Below are positions 24,938 to 33,342 of a DNA stretch of 64,000 bases, piece after piece. Under the pieces are notes generated by a model. That model searched no databases and was not told the DNA's origin. It was given only the letters and a program-made list of their open reading frames with translations. Numbering within the stretch: position 1 is the stretch's first letter; each line of letters opens with the position of its first letter. Where the stretch lies: contig CAJWLP010000001.1 in assembly GCA_913043145.1 (NCBI GenBank), positions 62,001 through 126,000 of the forward strand. Reading direction: 5' to 3'. The stretch is from an uncultured Bacteroidota bacterium. Its GTDB lineage: Bacteria > Bacteroidota > Bacteroidia > NS11-12g > UBA9320. The translations under genes and the position numbers were made by a program.

Positions 24938-26688
24938 GAACAATTAATTATTATCTAAAAATTGGGTTAATGTGGTTAAGTCTTTTTGCCCTTACTAAGA
25001 TTTATTTTTTGTGGGTGAATGTAGGAATAGATCGTTCATTTTTTTTAAATTTCAAACAGGTTTGGTGGGCAGGATTACCTTTAGATTTGTCAATGGTAGG
25101 GTATTTGACTGTAATACCAATTTTGGGTTTCTTTCTCAGTAAAATAGCACCTTATGTAGTCAATAAACTTCTATTTTTCTATGGCTGGTTCTCATGGTTA
25201 TTTCTAATTTTAGTAATGGCCACTGATCCATATTTCTTTTATTATTGGGGTCAGAAAACTAATTTGGGTTTTACTCAATTTTTAGGTCTAGAAAATGCTG
25301 GATTGTTCTCAATAGAAACGCAAACATTGATTGGAGCATTTTTATTTTTTATTCTGAGCATTATTTGGTTTTCAAAAAAAGGTATTCGATTATTCAAGTT
25401 ACTTGAACGAGGAAATATTTGGGCAGGAATCCTGTTGTTAATGCTTTCTTTGATAATGATTAGAGGTGGGCTGAGTAATGTACCTATCAATATATCAAGT
25501 GCTTATTACAGTGATAATAACACATTGAATAATGCTGCTGTTAATCCCGCATGGTGTTTTTTAGCTACCGAGTTAGAGCGAGACAAACATGCTCCTTTAG
25601 TATTTTTTGAAAATAGAGATGAAGCAGAGAAAATTTTTAATCAGAGAGATAGTGAGGTAAAAGATTATTCGTCACTACTTCAACCCTATGATTCGAACAC
25701 AAACGTTGTACTTATTGTACTGGAAAGTTTTAGTGCAAAAGTGGTAGGGTCAATCAGTGGAAAAAAATACGCATCAACTCCGTGTTTAGATTCAATTGCA
25801 GGCATGGGGATTTCATTTTCAAGAGCATATGCTTCGAGTTTTCGATCAGACAAAGGCCTTTTATCAATTACCACAGGATTTCCAAGTGGTGCAAGGCAAA
25901 CGCTTACCAATTTTCCCGCTGAATTGTCCTCAAAGTCCAACATATTCAAACTTTTTGATAACCGATATTTGAGTTCATTTTATTATGGAGGTAATCTAGA
26001 CTTTGCGAATATCAAAGTATTGTTTAGTCATGCTAATGAGACAAAGTCTCAAGATGACTTTATATCTACCAATAAAAATACATGGGGTGTTCATGATGAG
26101 GATGTCTTTCAAACATTTTCAGACGATTTTATGACTAGGCAAATGCCTCAATTTTCGATGTTATTTTCTTTAAGTAGTCATGAACCGTTTGATGTCCCTA
26201 ATTACCATAAAAAAGATGATCCTTATTTAAATAGTATTTCATATACGGATAGCTGTTTGGGGCGGATGATTCATCGGTTGAAAAAAAGTGATAAATGGTC
26301 TAATACATTAGTTATTATTACAGCAGACCATGGTGTTAGACGCCCAGACAATGCACCAATATATAGTGAGAAAAACTTTCATATTCCGCTTATCCTCACT
26401 GGTGGGGTTGTTCAAAAGGATACGACTATTCTTGAAATTGTCAGTCAAGCAGACTTGCCATCAACGTTAGCTAACTACTTGAATAAACCATCTATTTTTC
26501 AGCAGCATTCGATTTTAACGCCCAGTAATAGTGCCTTTTATTCCTATCATAATGGCATCGTATCTGTCACTTCAGATTGCATTCAGTATTATGACATTGA
26601 CCAAAAGAAATACTTGTTTGATTCATGTAATCACCCGCTTGAAAAGGCATATTTTCAATTGGGTAATGACGATTTTTTTAATCGTTAA
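24931..26688 (+). CDS. LtaS-like membrane enzyme (alkaline phosphatase superfamily)
   Basis: About five membrane helices in the first ~190 residues are followed by a periplasmic sulfatase/phosphotransferase domain. Metal-site residues are visible in VVLIVLESFSAK and TLVIITADHGVRR. The nucleophile position lies in SSFRSDKG: Ser306, where LtaS-type enzymes usually have Thr. By family it transfers a polar head group (for example phosphoglycerol or phosphoethanolamine) to an envelope glycan or lipid; a Gram-negative cell has no lipoteichoic acid, so the acceptor is unknown. The start is TTG overlapping the oxidoreductase gene. It ends tail to tail with the next gene, overlapping four bases. Confidence 0.82.
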   Translation: MLRTINYYLKIGLMWLSLFALTKIYFLWVNVGIDRSFFLNFKQVWWAGLPLDLSMVGYLTVIPILGFFLSKIAPYVVNKLLFFYGWFSWLFLILVMATDPYFFYYWGQKTNLGFTQFLGLENAGLFSIETQTLIGAFLFFILSIIWFSKKGIRLFKLLERGNIWAGILLLMLSLIMIRGGLSNVPINISSAYYSDNNTLNNAAVNPAWCFLATELERDKHAPLVFFENRDEAEKIFNQRDSEVKDYSSLLQPYDSNTNVVLIVLESFSAKVVGSISGKKYASTPCLDSIAGMGISFSRAYASSFRSDKGLLSITTGFPSGARQTLTNFPAELSSKSNIFKLFDNRYLSSFYYGGNLDFANIKVLFSHANETKSQDDFISTNKNTWGVHDEDVFQTFSDDFMTRQMPQFSMLFSLSSHEPFDVPNYHKKDDPYLNSISYTDSCLGRMIHRLKKSDKWSNTLVIITADHGVRRPDNAPIYSEKNFHIPLILTGGVVQKDTTILEIVSQADLPSTLANYLNKPSIFQQHSILTPSNSAFYSYHNGIVSVTSDCIQYYDIDQKKYLFDSCNHPLEKAYFQLGNDDFFNR

Positions 26689-28688
26689 TATTTTATAAAC
26701 TTTTGACTAAAGCCGTTTAACATTAGAAAATATACTCCAGACTCTAATTGTTGAACATTTATGGATTCCTTTTGAGATAGAATCTCACCTTCAATAATAT
26801 TCATGCCCAAACTATTCTGAATGCTGTAGGATGATTTTTGAGTATTTTTTTGTTCTACATGAATTATATTTTGAACAAGCGTTGGATATATCTTAATTTT
26901 TGATCGGTCAATTATGGATATGTTCGATTGGGATTTTTTTATACCACTAATTGAATCGGCAAGACCGATACTCATATTCATGTAACTTCCACTGCCTGTT
27001 TCCGTAATTTTAACAGCTTTTACAAGGTAGTGATTGGTGCCTTCATATGGTTGACTGTCTATATAACTTGTTCCTTCTATCAAGCTGACATTAATAGGAT
27101 TACCATATCCACCATTGGGGTTTTGACTTCTATAAAGGTGATAACCAATAATATCAGTTGCTGTGCTAGCAGTCCATTTGATGGTCACTTTATTCTTATC
27201 AGTATTTGTTTCTAACACTAAATTAGTTGGGGGTGAAATCATATGATGCCTTAAAGAAGGATCTCCCATCAGAGCCATATGTGTGCCATTTTGGTAGTAA
27301 CCAGCATCATAATTAATTGAATTTTGTGATAATTTAGTTACTTCACCGTAGGTGTTACCCAATCCAAGGGAATGAGTTAGCCATTTTGGTCGTCCAGACC
27401 ACATGGATGCAAAACCAAGCTTTGAGGAAGCCAAAGAACCTCTTAGTAGGTTGTTTTCACTATTAAAGTCTCCAAAGTAACTCCCATAGAGATGATTAAA
27501 TGCAGCTGCATTTTTTGTGTTGAAATTGATAGTAGCACCAAAGCCATTGCATGAATAATACCAACCAGCACCACAGGTGTAGGATAGGGCATAATTGCGA
27601 TCTTTTGTTTGAGTAAATACATCGTCGAAGATGATTCCATCCTTTCCGCAAATGGCCGAAAAATCTCGAACAGCTCCAGCACCAAATCCTTCAGCCATTG
27701 TGCTGAAGTTGTCTTCTATAATTCCTTGGTTGATTATGTTTACCTGTCCAAGCTTGTATGCGTGTATTTTATTTAGATATTGTCGTGTGAGTTCCATTTC
27801 ATTTTTGGTAAGAGCAGGAAGATTGCTAAAATCTACTCGACCAACCCCAATAACGACCTCACCTGGAATTCGGCTGTTGTCAAATTTTCCGTCACCAATT
27901 CGGTTTTTATTTTGTTCACGAGTACCCAGCGTTGTAGAATCTTCATCGGTCCATGCACCGTCGATCACACCATAGTAAACGTCTGAAGACCATGCCCCAC
28001 AATGAGAACTTGGACCTGTTTTGTGGCCATCAGGAGGAGATTGATAATTAATATCTTCACAATATAAACCAGAATAAGGGACAGGCACATTTCCTAGGAG
28101 GTATAAGGCGTTGCAGCCCTCATTATTATAATGTTTTTTGATTATTGAACTGACCTCTGGGACTCCTGCCGAAGATGAGATCACCTCTTTAAAAACTTCC
28201 CAACCATCGGCAACTAAATCTTGACTTAAGGTACTGATTTCGCTAGAAAGACTATTGTCAATGTAGTCCATTACTAAAAGACCGATTACACCTCGGCTAT
28301 GGATCACTGGTTTTTGGTGTGCAGTGGAAATATAAGCTTGACCTTTAAGCTTATTTGGTCGGTTGAATGGATCGGTGATTGTGGTTGTTTTTTCGACAGT
28401 ATATTCATAAATCGATGTAGCATCAACGTTTTTATCTTGATAAAAGCTATCAGCTGAGGTGAGATTTGCTATGGAGCTTCCCCAGGATTCAGTACCATAG
28501 ACTCGTTTGAAAATAGCATACGATTGAGCATTGCTCTCCCATTTCCATCGTAGGGTAACAGATAAGTCAGACTCGTTCCATTTGGCATAAGCTTGAACAG
28601 CTCTATGGTTGGAATATGTTTGACCCTGCAATGAGTGGCACAATAAGAACAACAAGGCTGCAGTTGCGTATTTTATCGTATTTTTCAT
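26685..28688 (-). CDS. T9SS-sorted protein with gingipain-like (C25) core, probably inactive
   Basis: Secreted protein of 667 residues. Signal peptide MKNTIKYATAALLFLLCHSLQGQ; an Fn3-like domain (~25-125); a central gingipain-like region (ALYLLGNVPVP, SDVYYGVIDG, EVVIGVGRVDFSNLP, ALMGDPSLR); a second Fn3 domain (~480-570); and a type A T9SS sorting domain (KIKIYPTLVQNIIHVEQ...GVYFLMLNGFSQKFIKY). In C25 peptidases a His-Gly and a Cys are catalytic; the matching stretches here read GAGWYYSCNGFG (~366) and LYGSYFGDF (~399), without them. I start at the ATG at 28688; the longer frame begins with TTG and spoils the signal peptide. Divergent from the M1 peptidase with 20 bases between. Confidence 0.72.
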   Translation of the reverse strand: MKNTIKYATAALLFLLCHSLQGQTYSNHRAVQAYAKWNESDLSVTLRWKWESNAQSYAIFKRVYGTESWGSSIANLTSADSFYQDKNVDATSIYEYTVEKTTTITDPFNRPNKLKGQAYISTAHQKPVIHSRGVIGLLVMDYIDNSLSSEISTLSQDLVADGWEVFKEVISSSAGVPEVSSIIKKHYNNEGCNALYLLGNVPVPYSGLYCEDINYQSPPDGHKTGPSSHCGAWSSDVYYGVIDGAWTDEDSTTLGTREQNKNRIGDGKFDNSRIPGEVVIGVGRVDFSNLPALTKNEMELTRQYLNKIHAYKLGQVNIINQGIIEDNFSTMAEGFGAGAVRDFSAICGKDGIIFDDVFTQTKDRNYALSYTCGAGWYYSCNGFGATINFNTKNAAAFNHLYGSYFGDFNSENNLLRGSLASSKLGFASMWSGRPKWLTHSLGLGNTYGEVTKLSQNSINYDAGYYQNGTHMALMGDPSLRHHMISPPTNLVLETNTDKNKVTIKWTASTATDIIGYHLYRSQNPNGGYGNPINVSLIEGTSYIDSQPYEGTNHYLVKAVKITETGSGSYMNMSIGLADSISGIKKSQSNISIIDRSKIKIYPTLVQNIIHVEQKNTQKSSYSIQNSLGMNIIEGEILSQKESINVQQLESGVYFLMLNGFSQKFIKY

Positions 28689-28708
28689 AATAGGTTTATC
28701 TTCGTACA

Positions 28709-31105
28709 ATGTTAAAGGAAATGTCTAAAAAAGGTATCATTGGAATGTTATTTTTAATGATGGCCTCAAGTTTTTGTTATGCACAAAAATTTTGTCGTCA
28801 CATGAAAATGAATCAAGAATATGAAGCACATAATACCATCGATTCAAGAGCAGATACTTTTGACGTACTACATTATACAATTAATGCATCTTTTTTAAAC
28901 TACTCAATTGATAAGAGGATTGATGCACAAACCACACTCCATGTGCTATTGAAAAATGAAGCCTCACAAATGCGTTTAGATCTATTGGAATTACCAGTTT
29001 CTTCAGTTTCTGTGAATGGACAGTCTGCTTTGTATAGTTATAACAGCCCGAATTTGCTTATTGATTTTGATAATGTCAAAAGTGGAGATACGCTTCAAGT
29101 AGTTGTTTCTTACGAAGGCAAACCAGTACAAGATCCTCAGTGGGGTGGATTTTATTTTTCTGGGAAATACGCCTTTAATTTAGGGGTAGGATTTGCTTCA
29201 GATCCTCATAATTTTGGACGAGTTTGGTTCCCGTGCTTCGATAATTTTGTGGACCGATCAACGTATGATTTTTCGATTACAGTAGATTCAAGCTACAAGG
29301 CCTATGCTAATGGATTACTTCAAAAAACCACTAAAAATTCAGATCATACGGAGACATTTCATTGGCAAATGGACGACCCAATTCCTACTTATTTAGCAGC
29401 TGTAGCCATTGCTCCGTACGAGGAGATTCGAATGATGGTAGATGGTATACCTGTAATCCTAACGGCTCTTGCATCTGATACGGCTAATTTGAGAAAAAGT
29501 TTCGAAAACCTTCCAGCCTGCATACGCACGTTTGTGTCATCCTATGGAGAGCATACCTTTGATCGGGTAGGTTTCAATACGGTACCTTTCAACAGTGGTG
29601 CTATGGAGCATGCTACCAACATAGCCTACCCAAGATATGCTATAGCCAATGGAGATAAAACTTCTGAAACCTTATTTGCTCATGAGTTAGCACACCACTG
29701 GTGGGGAAATACCATTACTTGTAAAACGCAAGAAGACATGTGGCTCAACGAAGGTTGGGCATCCTATTCCGAGCGTCTTTTTTTAGAGGCGGTTTATGGC
29801 AAAAAAGCCTATGAAGATGATATCGAAGCTAATCACCATAGCGTATTACAGTTTGCCCATGTGTTGGATGGAGCGGTCTTGCCTGTGAGTGGTATAGGCC
29901 ATGCCAATACTTATGGAAGACACGTTTATGATAAGGGAGCAGATATGGTACATACCTTGCGAGGGCTGATGGGAGACCTGCCCTTTTTTGAGGCCTGTAA
30001 AAGCTTTCAATCCACCTTCCAATTCAAAGATGTGACTACCGAGGATATGCGTACCCATTTTCAGTCCTATACCACATTGGATTTGACTGGTTTTTTTGAA
30101 CAATGGGTAAAAACTGCTGGTTTTGCTCATTTTGATATCCTATCAGCCACCAAGCAAAATGATGCCTATCAACTAACTATCAAACAAACGCCACGATTCA
30201 ATCAAGAGACCTACACCGATGTACGACTGACTCTAGCCGCTATTGCCAAAGACGAGCGTTATGATACGACCATTGTAGTGAGTCAATCCCAACAAACATT
30301 TTTAATAACCTGTCCATTCAAACCTCAGTTTTGGTTAATCGACCCTGATGATAAAATCAGCGATGCTACTACTACCGATCAGGTAGCAATTACCTCAGAG
30401 GAACAAAACCTAACGCACGGAATGATGAAAAAAGTGAGACTTGAAAATGCCAATCAAGATTCAGTCCAGTTGTGGGTTACCCACCATTGGGCTCCAGCAG
30501 ATGGTACATACGGTAAACCGCAAGGGGCACAAATCAGCAAAGAACGCTATTGGGAGGTGCAAGGATATTGGGACGAAAACACCCAAGTGTCTGCACAGCT
30601 TATTTATAGCGGACTAAAAGCCACAGCTCCAGACTATGGATTTTTGGATACTGATTTGATACGTACAACCGAAGATAGCTTGGTGCTCCTTTATCGTCCG
30701 CATGCAAAATCTCCATGGACAGTGGCCATGGACTATTCCAAAAACACCATGGGGTCGCTTTTTGACAAACGAGGTACTATTAGCATTTCGCATCTTCGCA
30801 TGGGTCAATACTGTCTTGCCATGTACGATGCGTCTTTATCCAAGGTTGTTGGATCAGACAAAAAACCTGCGTTTAAGCTATTTCCAAATCCAGCAAGTCA
30901 AGAAATTAATGTAGAATTGTCGAGTCCACAAACGGGGATTTTAGAGATTACGAATCTGGACGGTCAGGTGATACATACTTATCCGTTAAATGGATCTGAA
31001 TTGACGCATAAAATTGACATTTCGTTTTTAGGTTCCGGAGTGTATTTGGTTGGAATTTCCATCCAAAACCAAGCCTATGATATTCGTCGTTTTGTGGTAG
31101 AGTAA
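28709..31105 (+). CDS. M1 family metallo-aminopeptidase with T9SS sorting domain
   Basis: Secreted zinc peptidase of 798 residues. The signal peptide (KKGIIGMLFLMMASSFCYAQ) is followed by an M1 beta-saddle domain. The catalytic domain has GAMEHATNIAYP and the zinc motif HELAHHWWG ... NEGWAS near residues 325-350. The last ~75 residues are a type A T9SS domain (KLFPNPASQEINVELSS ... SGVYLVGISIQNQAYDIRRFVVE), so it should be exported by the T9SS. ATGs at 28709 and 28721 are both possible. Base composition changes within the gene: sampled 60-base lines are 32% G+C at 28801 but 50% at 29941 and 30541. Confidence 0.9.
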   Translation: MLKEMSKKGIIGMLFLMMASSFCYAQKFCRHMKMNQEYEAHNTIDSRADTFDVLHYTINASFLNYSIDKRIDAQTTLHVLLKNEASQMRLDLLELPVSSVSVNGQSALYSYNSPNLLIDFDNVKSGDTLQVVVSYEGKPVQDPQWGGFYFSGKYAFNLGVGFASDPHNFGRVWFPCFDNFVDRSTYDFSITVDSSYKAYANGLLQKTTKNSDHTETFHWQMDDPIPTYLAAVAIAPYEEIRMMVDGIPVILTALASDTANLRKSFENLPACIRTFVSSYGEHTFDRVGFNTVPFNSGAMEHATNIAYPRYAIANGDKTSETLFAHELAHHWWGNTITCKTQEDMWLNEGWASYSERLFLEAVYGKKAYEDDIEANHHSVLQFAHVLDGAVLPVSGIGHANTYGRHVYDKGADMVHTLRGLMGDLPFFEACKSFQSTFQFKDVTTEDMRTHFQSYTTLDLTGFFEQWVKTAGFAHFDILSATKQNDAYQLTIKQTPRFNQETYTDVRLTLAAIAKDERYDTTIVVSQSQQTFLITCPFKPQFWLIDPDDKISDATTTDQVAITSEEQNLTHGMMKKVRLENANQDSVQLWVTHHWAPADGTYGKPQGAQISKERYWEVQGYWDENTQVSAQLIYSGLKATAPDYGFLDTDLIRTTEDSLVLLYRPHAKSPWTVAMDYSKNTMGSLFDKRGTISISHLRMGQYCLAMYDASLSKVVGSDKKPAFKLFPNPASQEINVELSSPQTGILEITNLDGQVIHTYPLNGSELTHKIDISFLGSGVYLVGISIQNQAYDIRRFVVE

Positions 31106-31110
31106 CCTCA

Positions 31111-31227
31111 AATTACCAGGTAGCTGACAGTATGCAAGTAGATTTAAATGGTCAGATTTCAGGTGTTTATTTGTTGGTTATTCAAACCAATACAGGAACT
31201 ATGACGAAAAAAGTTGTGAAGTTGTAG
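31111..31227 (+). pseudogene. Remnant of a T9SS C-terminal sorting domain
   Basis: Between the M1 peptidase stop and the end of engB, a frame without a proper gene start reads NYQVADSMQVDLNGQISGVY then LLVIQTNTGTMTKKVVKL and a stop. This is the last third of a type A T9SS domain, in a different frame from the M1 gene. It has no room for the rest of a gene, so it looks like the tail of a lost cargo gene or of a replaced CTD. Confidence 0.65.
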
Positions 31228-31230
31228 TCT

Positions 31231-31836
31231 TTATGGATGGGCAATGGATTGTACCTGTTCTTCAATCCATTCGCTGAGGGTTTCGATGCCCTGTTTGGTA
31301 TTGGCACTGGTTTCGAAAGTAACAGGAAGGTGTTCAAACAATCGGCTGAGTTCGTCTTCGAATGCCGTCATATTGGCTTCCACAATTTTGCTCTTTTTCT
31401 TATCCGTTTTGGTGAATATAACGCCTACAGGTACCCGATGTTCACCACACCAAGCCATGAACTCCAGATCGATTCGTTGGGGTGGAATGGCTGCATCAAT
31501 GAGGGCAAAGACTATAAACAAATTGTCACTTCTTAATAAATACTCAGTAATTAATTCCTCAAAAACTTCCCTTTTTTGTTTGCTTACTTTAGCATATCCA
31601 TATCCTGGTAAATCCACTAAATTTAGGATGCTCTCCACATCAAAAAAATTGACTAGTTGAGTTTTGCCGGGTTTGGCACTTGTTTTTGCCATGTCTTTTT
31701 TACTAGTTAGAGCATTAATCAAGGAGCTTTTTCCTACATTACTCCGCCCAATAAAAGCAAATTCTGGATTTTTATTATCCGTGATTTGTTCCACTAAACT
31801 GTAGCTTCTTAAAAATTTGGCATTAGCAAAATTCAC
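31231..31836 (-). CDS. engB: Ribosome biogenesis GTPase EngB (YsxC/YihA)
   Basis: Essential GTPase for 50S subunit maturation. G1 PEFAFIGRSNVGKSSLINAL, G2 region KPGKTQLVNFF, G3 DLPGYGYA, G4 FTKTDK, G5 around SANTKQGIE. Starts considered: GTG at 31854 (longest frame) and GTG at 31836, giving VNFANAKFLRSYS, which aligns with the usual EngB N-terminus. A near -7 box (TATCTTCG, 31841-31848) lies directly before the second, so I prefer it (201 residues). Divergent from ubiE. Confidence 0.92.
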   Translation of the reverse strand: MNFANAKFLRSYSLVEQITDNKNPEFAFIGRSNVGKSSLINALTSKKDMAKTSAKPGKTQLVNFFDVESILNLVDLPGYGYAKVSKQKREVFEELITEYLLRSDNLFIVFALIDAAIPPQRIDLEFMAWCGEHRVPVGVIFTKTDKKKSKIVEANMTAFEDELSRLFEHLPVTFETSANTKQGIETLSEWIEEQVQSIAHP

Positions 31837-31933
31837 ACTGCGAAGATAGAACACAAACTGGATAGTGGTTTGTTATACTGTGATAGATTATTAAGTTTAA
31901 AAACGGGGTGAATAAAAATCGCAAGATTCAACC

Positions 31934-31941
31934 TAAATTTG
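31934..31941 (+). promoter_or_regulatory. -7 box of the ubiE-porT-tgt operon
   Basis: TAAATTTG matches TAnnTTTG and ends 13 bases before the ubiE ATG. Confidence 0.55.
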
Positions 31942-31954
31942 CACAACCTTTAAA

Positions 31955-32674
31955 ATGGGCACTAAAGTAAAACCATACCAAGCCGATGGCTCCAAGAAAG
32001 AGCAAGTTCAACAGATGTTTGACAACATAGCTCACAAATACGATTTTTTAAATCGTTTTTTATCCCTAGGAATTGATGTAGGTTGGCGAAAAAAAGCCAT
32101 CAAAATGCTTGCTAAGCACGAACCTAAAAAGATATTGGATGTAGCTACTGGTACGGCAGATTTTGCTCTAGCAACCTTGCCGCTTGAACCCGAGGAGGTC
32201 ATTGGTGTTGATATATCGGAGGGTATGCTTGAGGTGGGTAGACAAAAAATTGCTGATCGAGGCATAACAAATGTTCGATTGGAACAAGGAGATAGCGAGC
32301 AGTTGAAATTTGAAGATAACCAGTTTGATGCCGTAATTGTTGCTTTTGGCGTACGAAACTTTGAAAATTTGAGCAAAGGGTTAGCAGAAATTAACCGTGT
32401 ACTCAAGCTTGGTGGGGTGGTGATGATCTTGGAGTTTTCTAAACCAACAGGTTTGTTTGGTCTGATATTTAATCTTTACAATAAAACATTACTACCACTA
32501 TGGGGAAAGTTATTTTCAGGAGACGCTGCAGCTTACACCTACCTACCTGAATCTGTAGCAGCATTTCCAGAAGGGGATGAGTTTAAGCAAATAATGAGAA
32601 GCCTATCATACCGAAAAGTGGATGACAGGCGTTTAACTTTTGGCGTATGTTCCATATACACAGGAATAAAATAA
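31955..32674 (+). CDS. ubiE: Demethylmenaquinone methyltransferase UbiE/MenG
   Basis: SAM-dependent C-methyltransferase, last step of menaquinone synthesis, which feeds the respiratory chain including NQR. Motifs: [25 protein letters not shown] at the N-terminus, [14 protein letters not shown] (SAM motif I), [36 protein letters not shown]-like block (here KLGG), and [12 protein letters not shown]. Length 239 is normal. It overlaps porT by 28 bases, an arrangement common in Bacteroidota. Confidence 0.95.
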   Translation: [239 protein letters not shown]

Positions 32675-33342
32675 TAATAACTAGTCTTCTTTGTTTGCTT
32701 GGCATGTTTGCTCAAGCACAAGAGCTGAACCCATTGTATGATCGAAGACCCATTCGTTTTGGTTTCGGGATAATGGGTAATACAGCTAAAATGAAGTTTG
32801 CGGTGGATGATAATAATTTGAATTATGATTCCCTTAAACGAATAGAGTCGGTATCATATCCTGGCTTTGGTTTGGGTGGATTGGTCAATTTCAGATTGGC
32901 AGAACATTGGGATTTGAGAACCATGTTGAACATTCAATTTGCCCGCAGAGATTTGAACTATCATTTCAAAAATGATATTGTAAAAATAGCCAAAATGGAA
33001 TCGACCTACATGGAAGTACCTTTCACATTTGAATACAAAAGTGTTCGTCACAAAAATGCACGACTGTACCTTCTAGGGGGGGTGACTTATCGTTTTGATT
33101 TTACTAGCGATATCGAAACAGATCGAAGTGATACTAAGCCTATTGTAGCCATGTACCCTCATACATTTTCGTATGATGTTGGTTTTGGGTTTGATTTTTA
33201 CTACGAATATTTCAAATTCAGTCCAGAACTTAAATTAAGCAATGGTTTAGGCAATCAATTGGTCCCGGATGAATATATTTATGCTTCAAGCTTGAAAAGA
33301 ATATCACCTAAATTAATTCAAATTAGTTTCATATTCCAATAG
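32647..33342 (+). CDS. porT: Type IX secretion / gliding outer membrane protein PorT (SprT)
   Basis: Outer membrane-associated beta-barrel protein needed for T9SS function. A signal peptide ends near AQAQ (residue ~25) followed by LNPLYDRRPIRFGFGIMGNTAKMKF, a typical PorT opening. The rest is strand-rich (NLRTMLNIQFARRDLNYHF-like region, YMEVPFTFEYKSVR, YRFDFTSDIE) and ends in an aromatic strand (LIQISFIFQ), as barrel proteins do. Length 231. Its place directly behind ubiE supports the call. Translation is coupled to ubiE upstream and to tgt (TAGTG) downstream. Confidence 0.9.
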   Translation: MFHIHRNKIIITSLLCLLGMFAQAQELNPLYDRRPIRFGFGIMGNTAKMKFAVDDNNLNYDSLKRIESVSYPGFGLGGLVNFRLAEHWDLRTMLNIQFARRDLNYHFKNDIVKIAKMESTYMEVPFTFEYKSVRHKNARLYLLGGVTYRFDFTSDIETDRSDTKPIVAMYPHTFSYDVGFGFDFYYEYFKFSPELKLSNGLGNQLVPDEYIYASSLKRISPKLIQISFIFQ

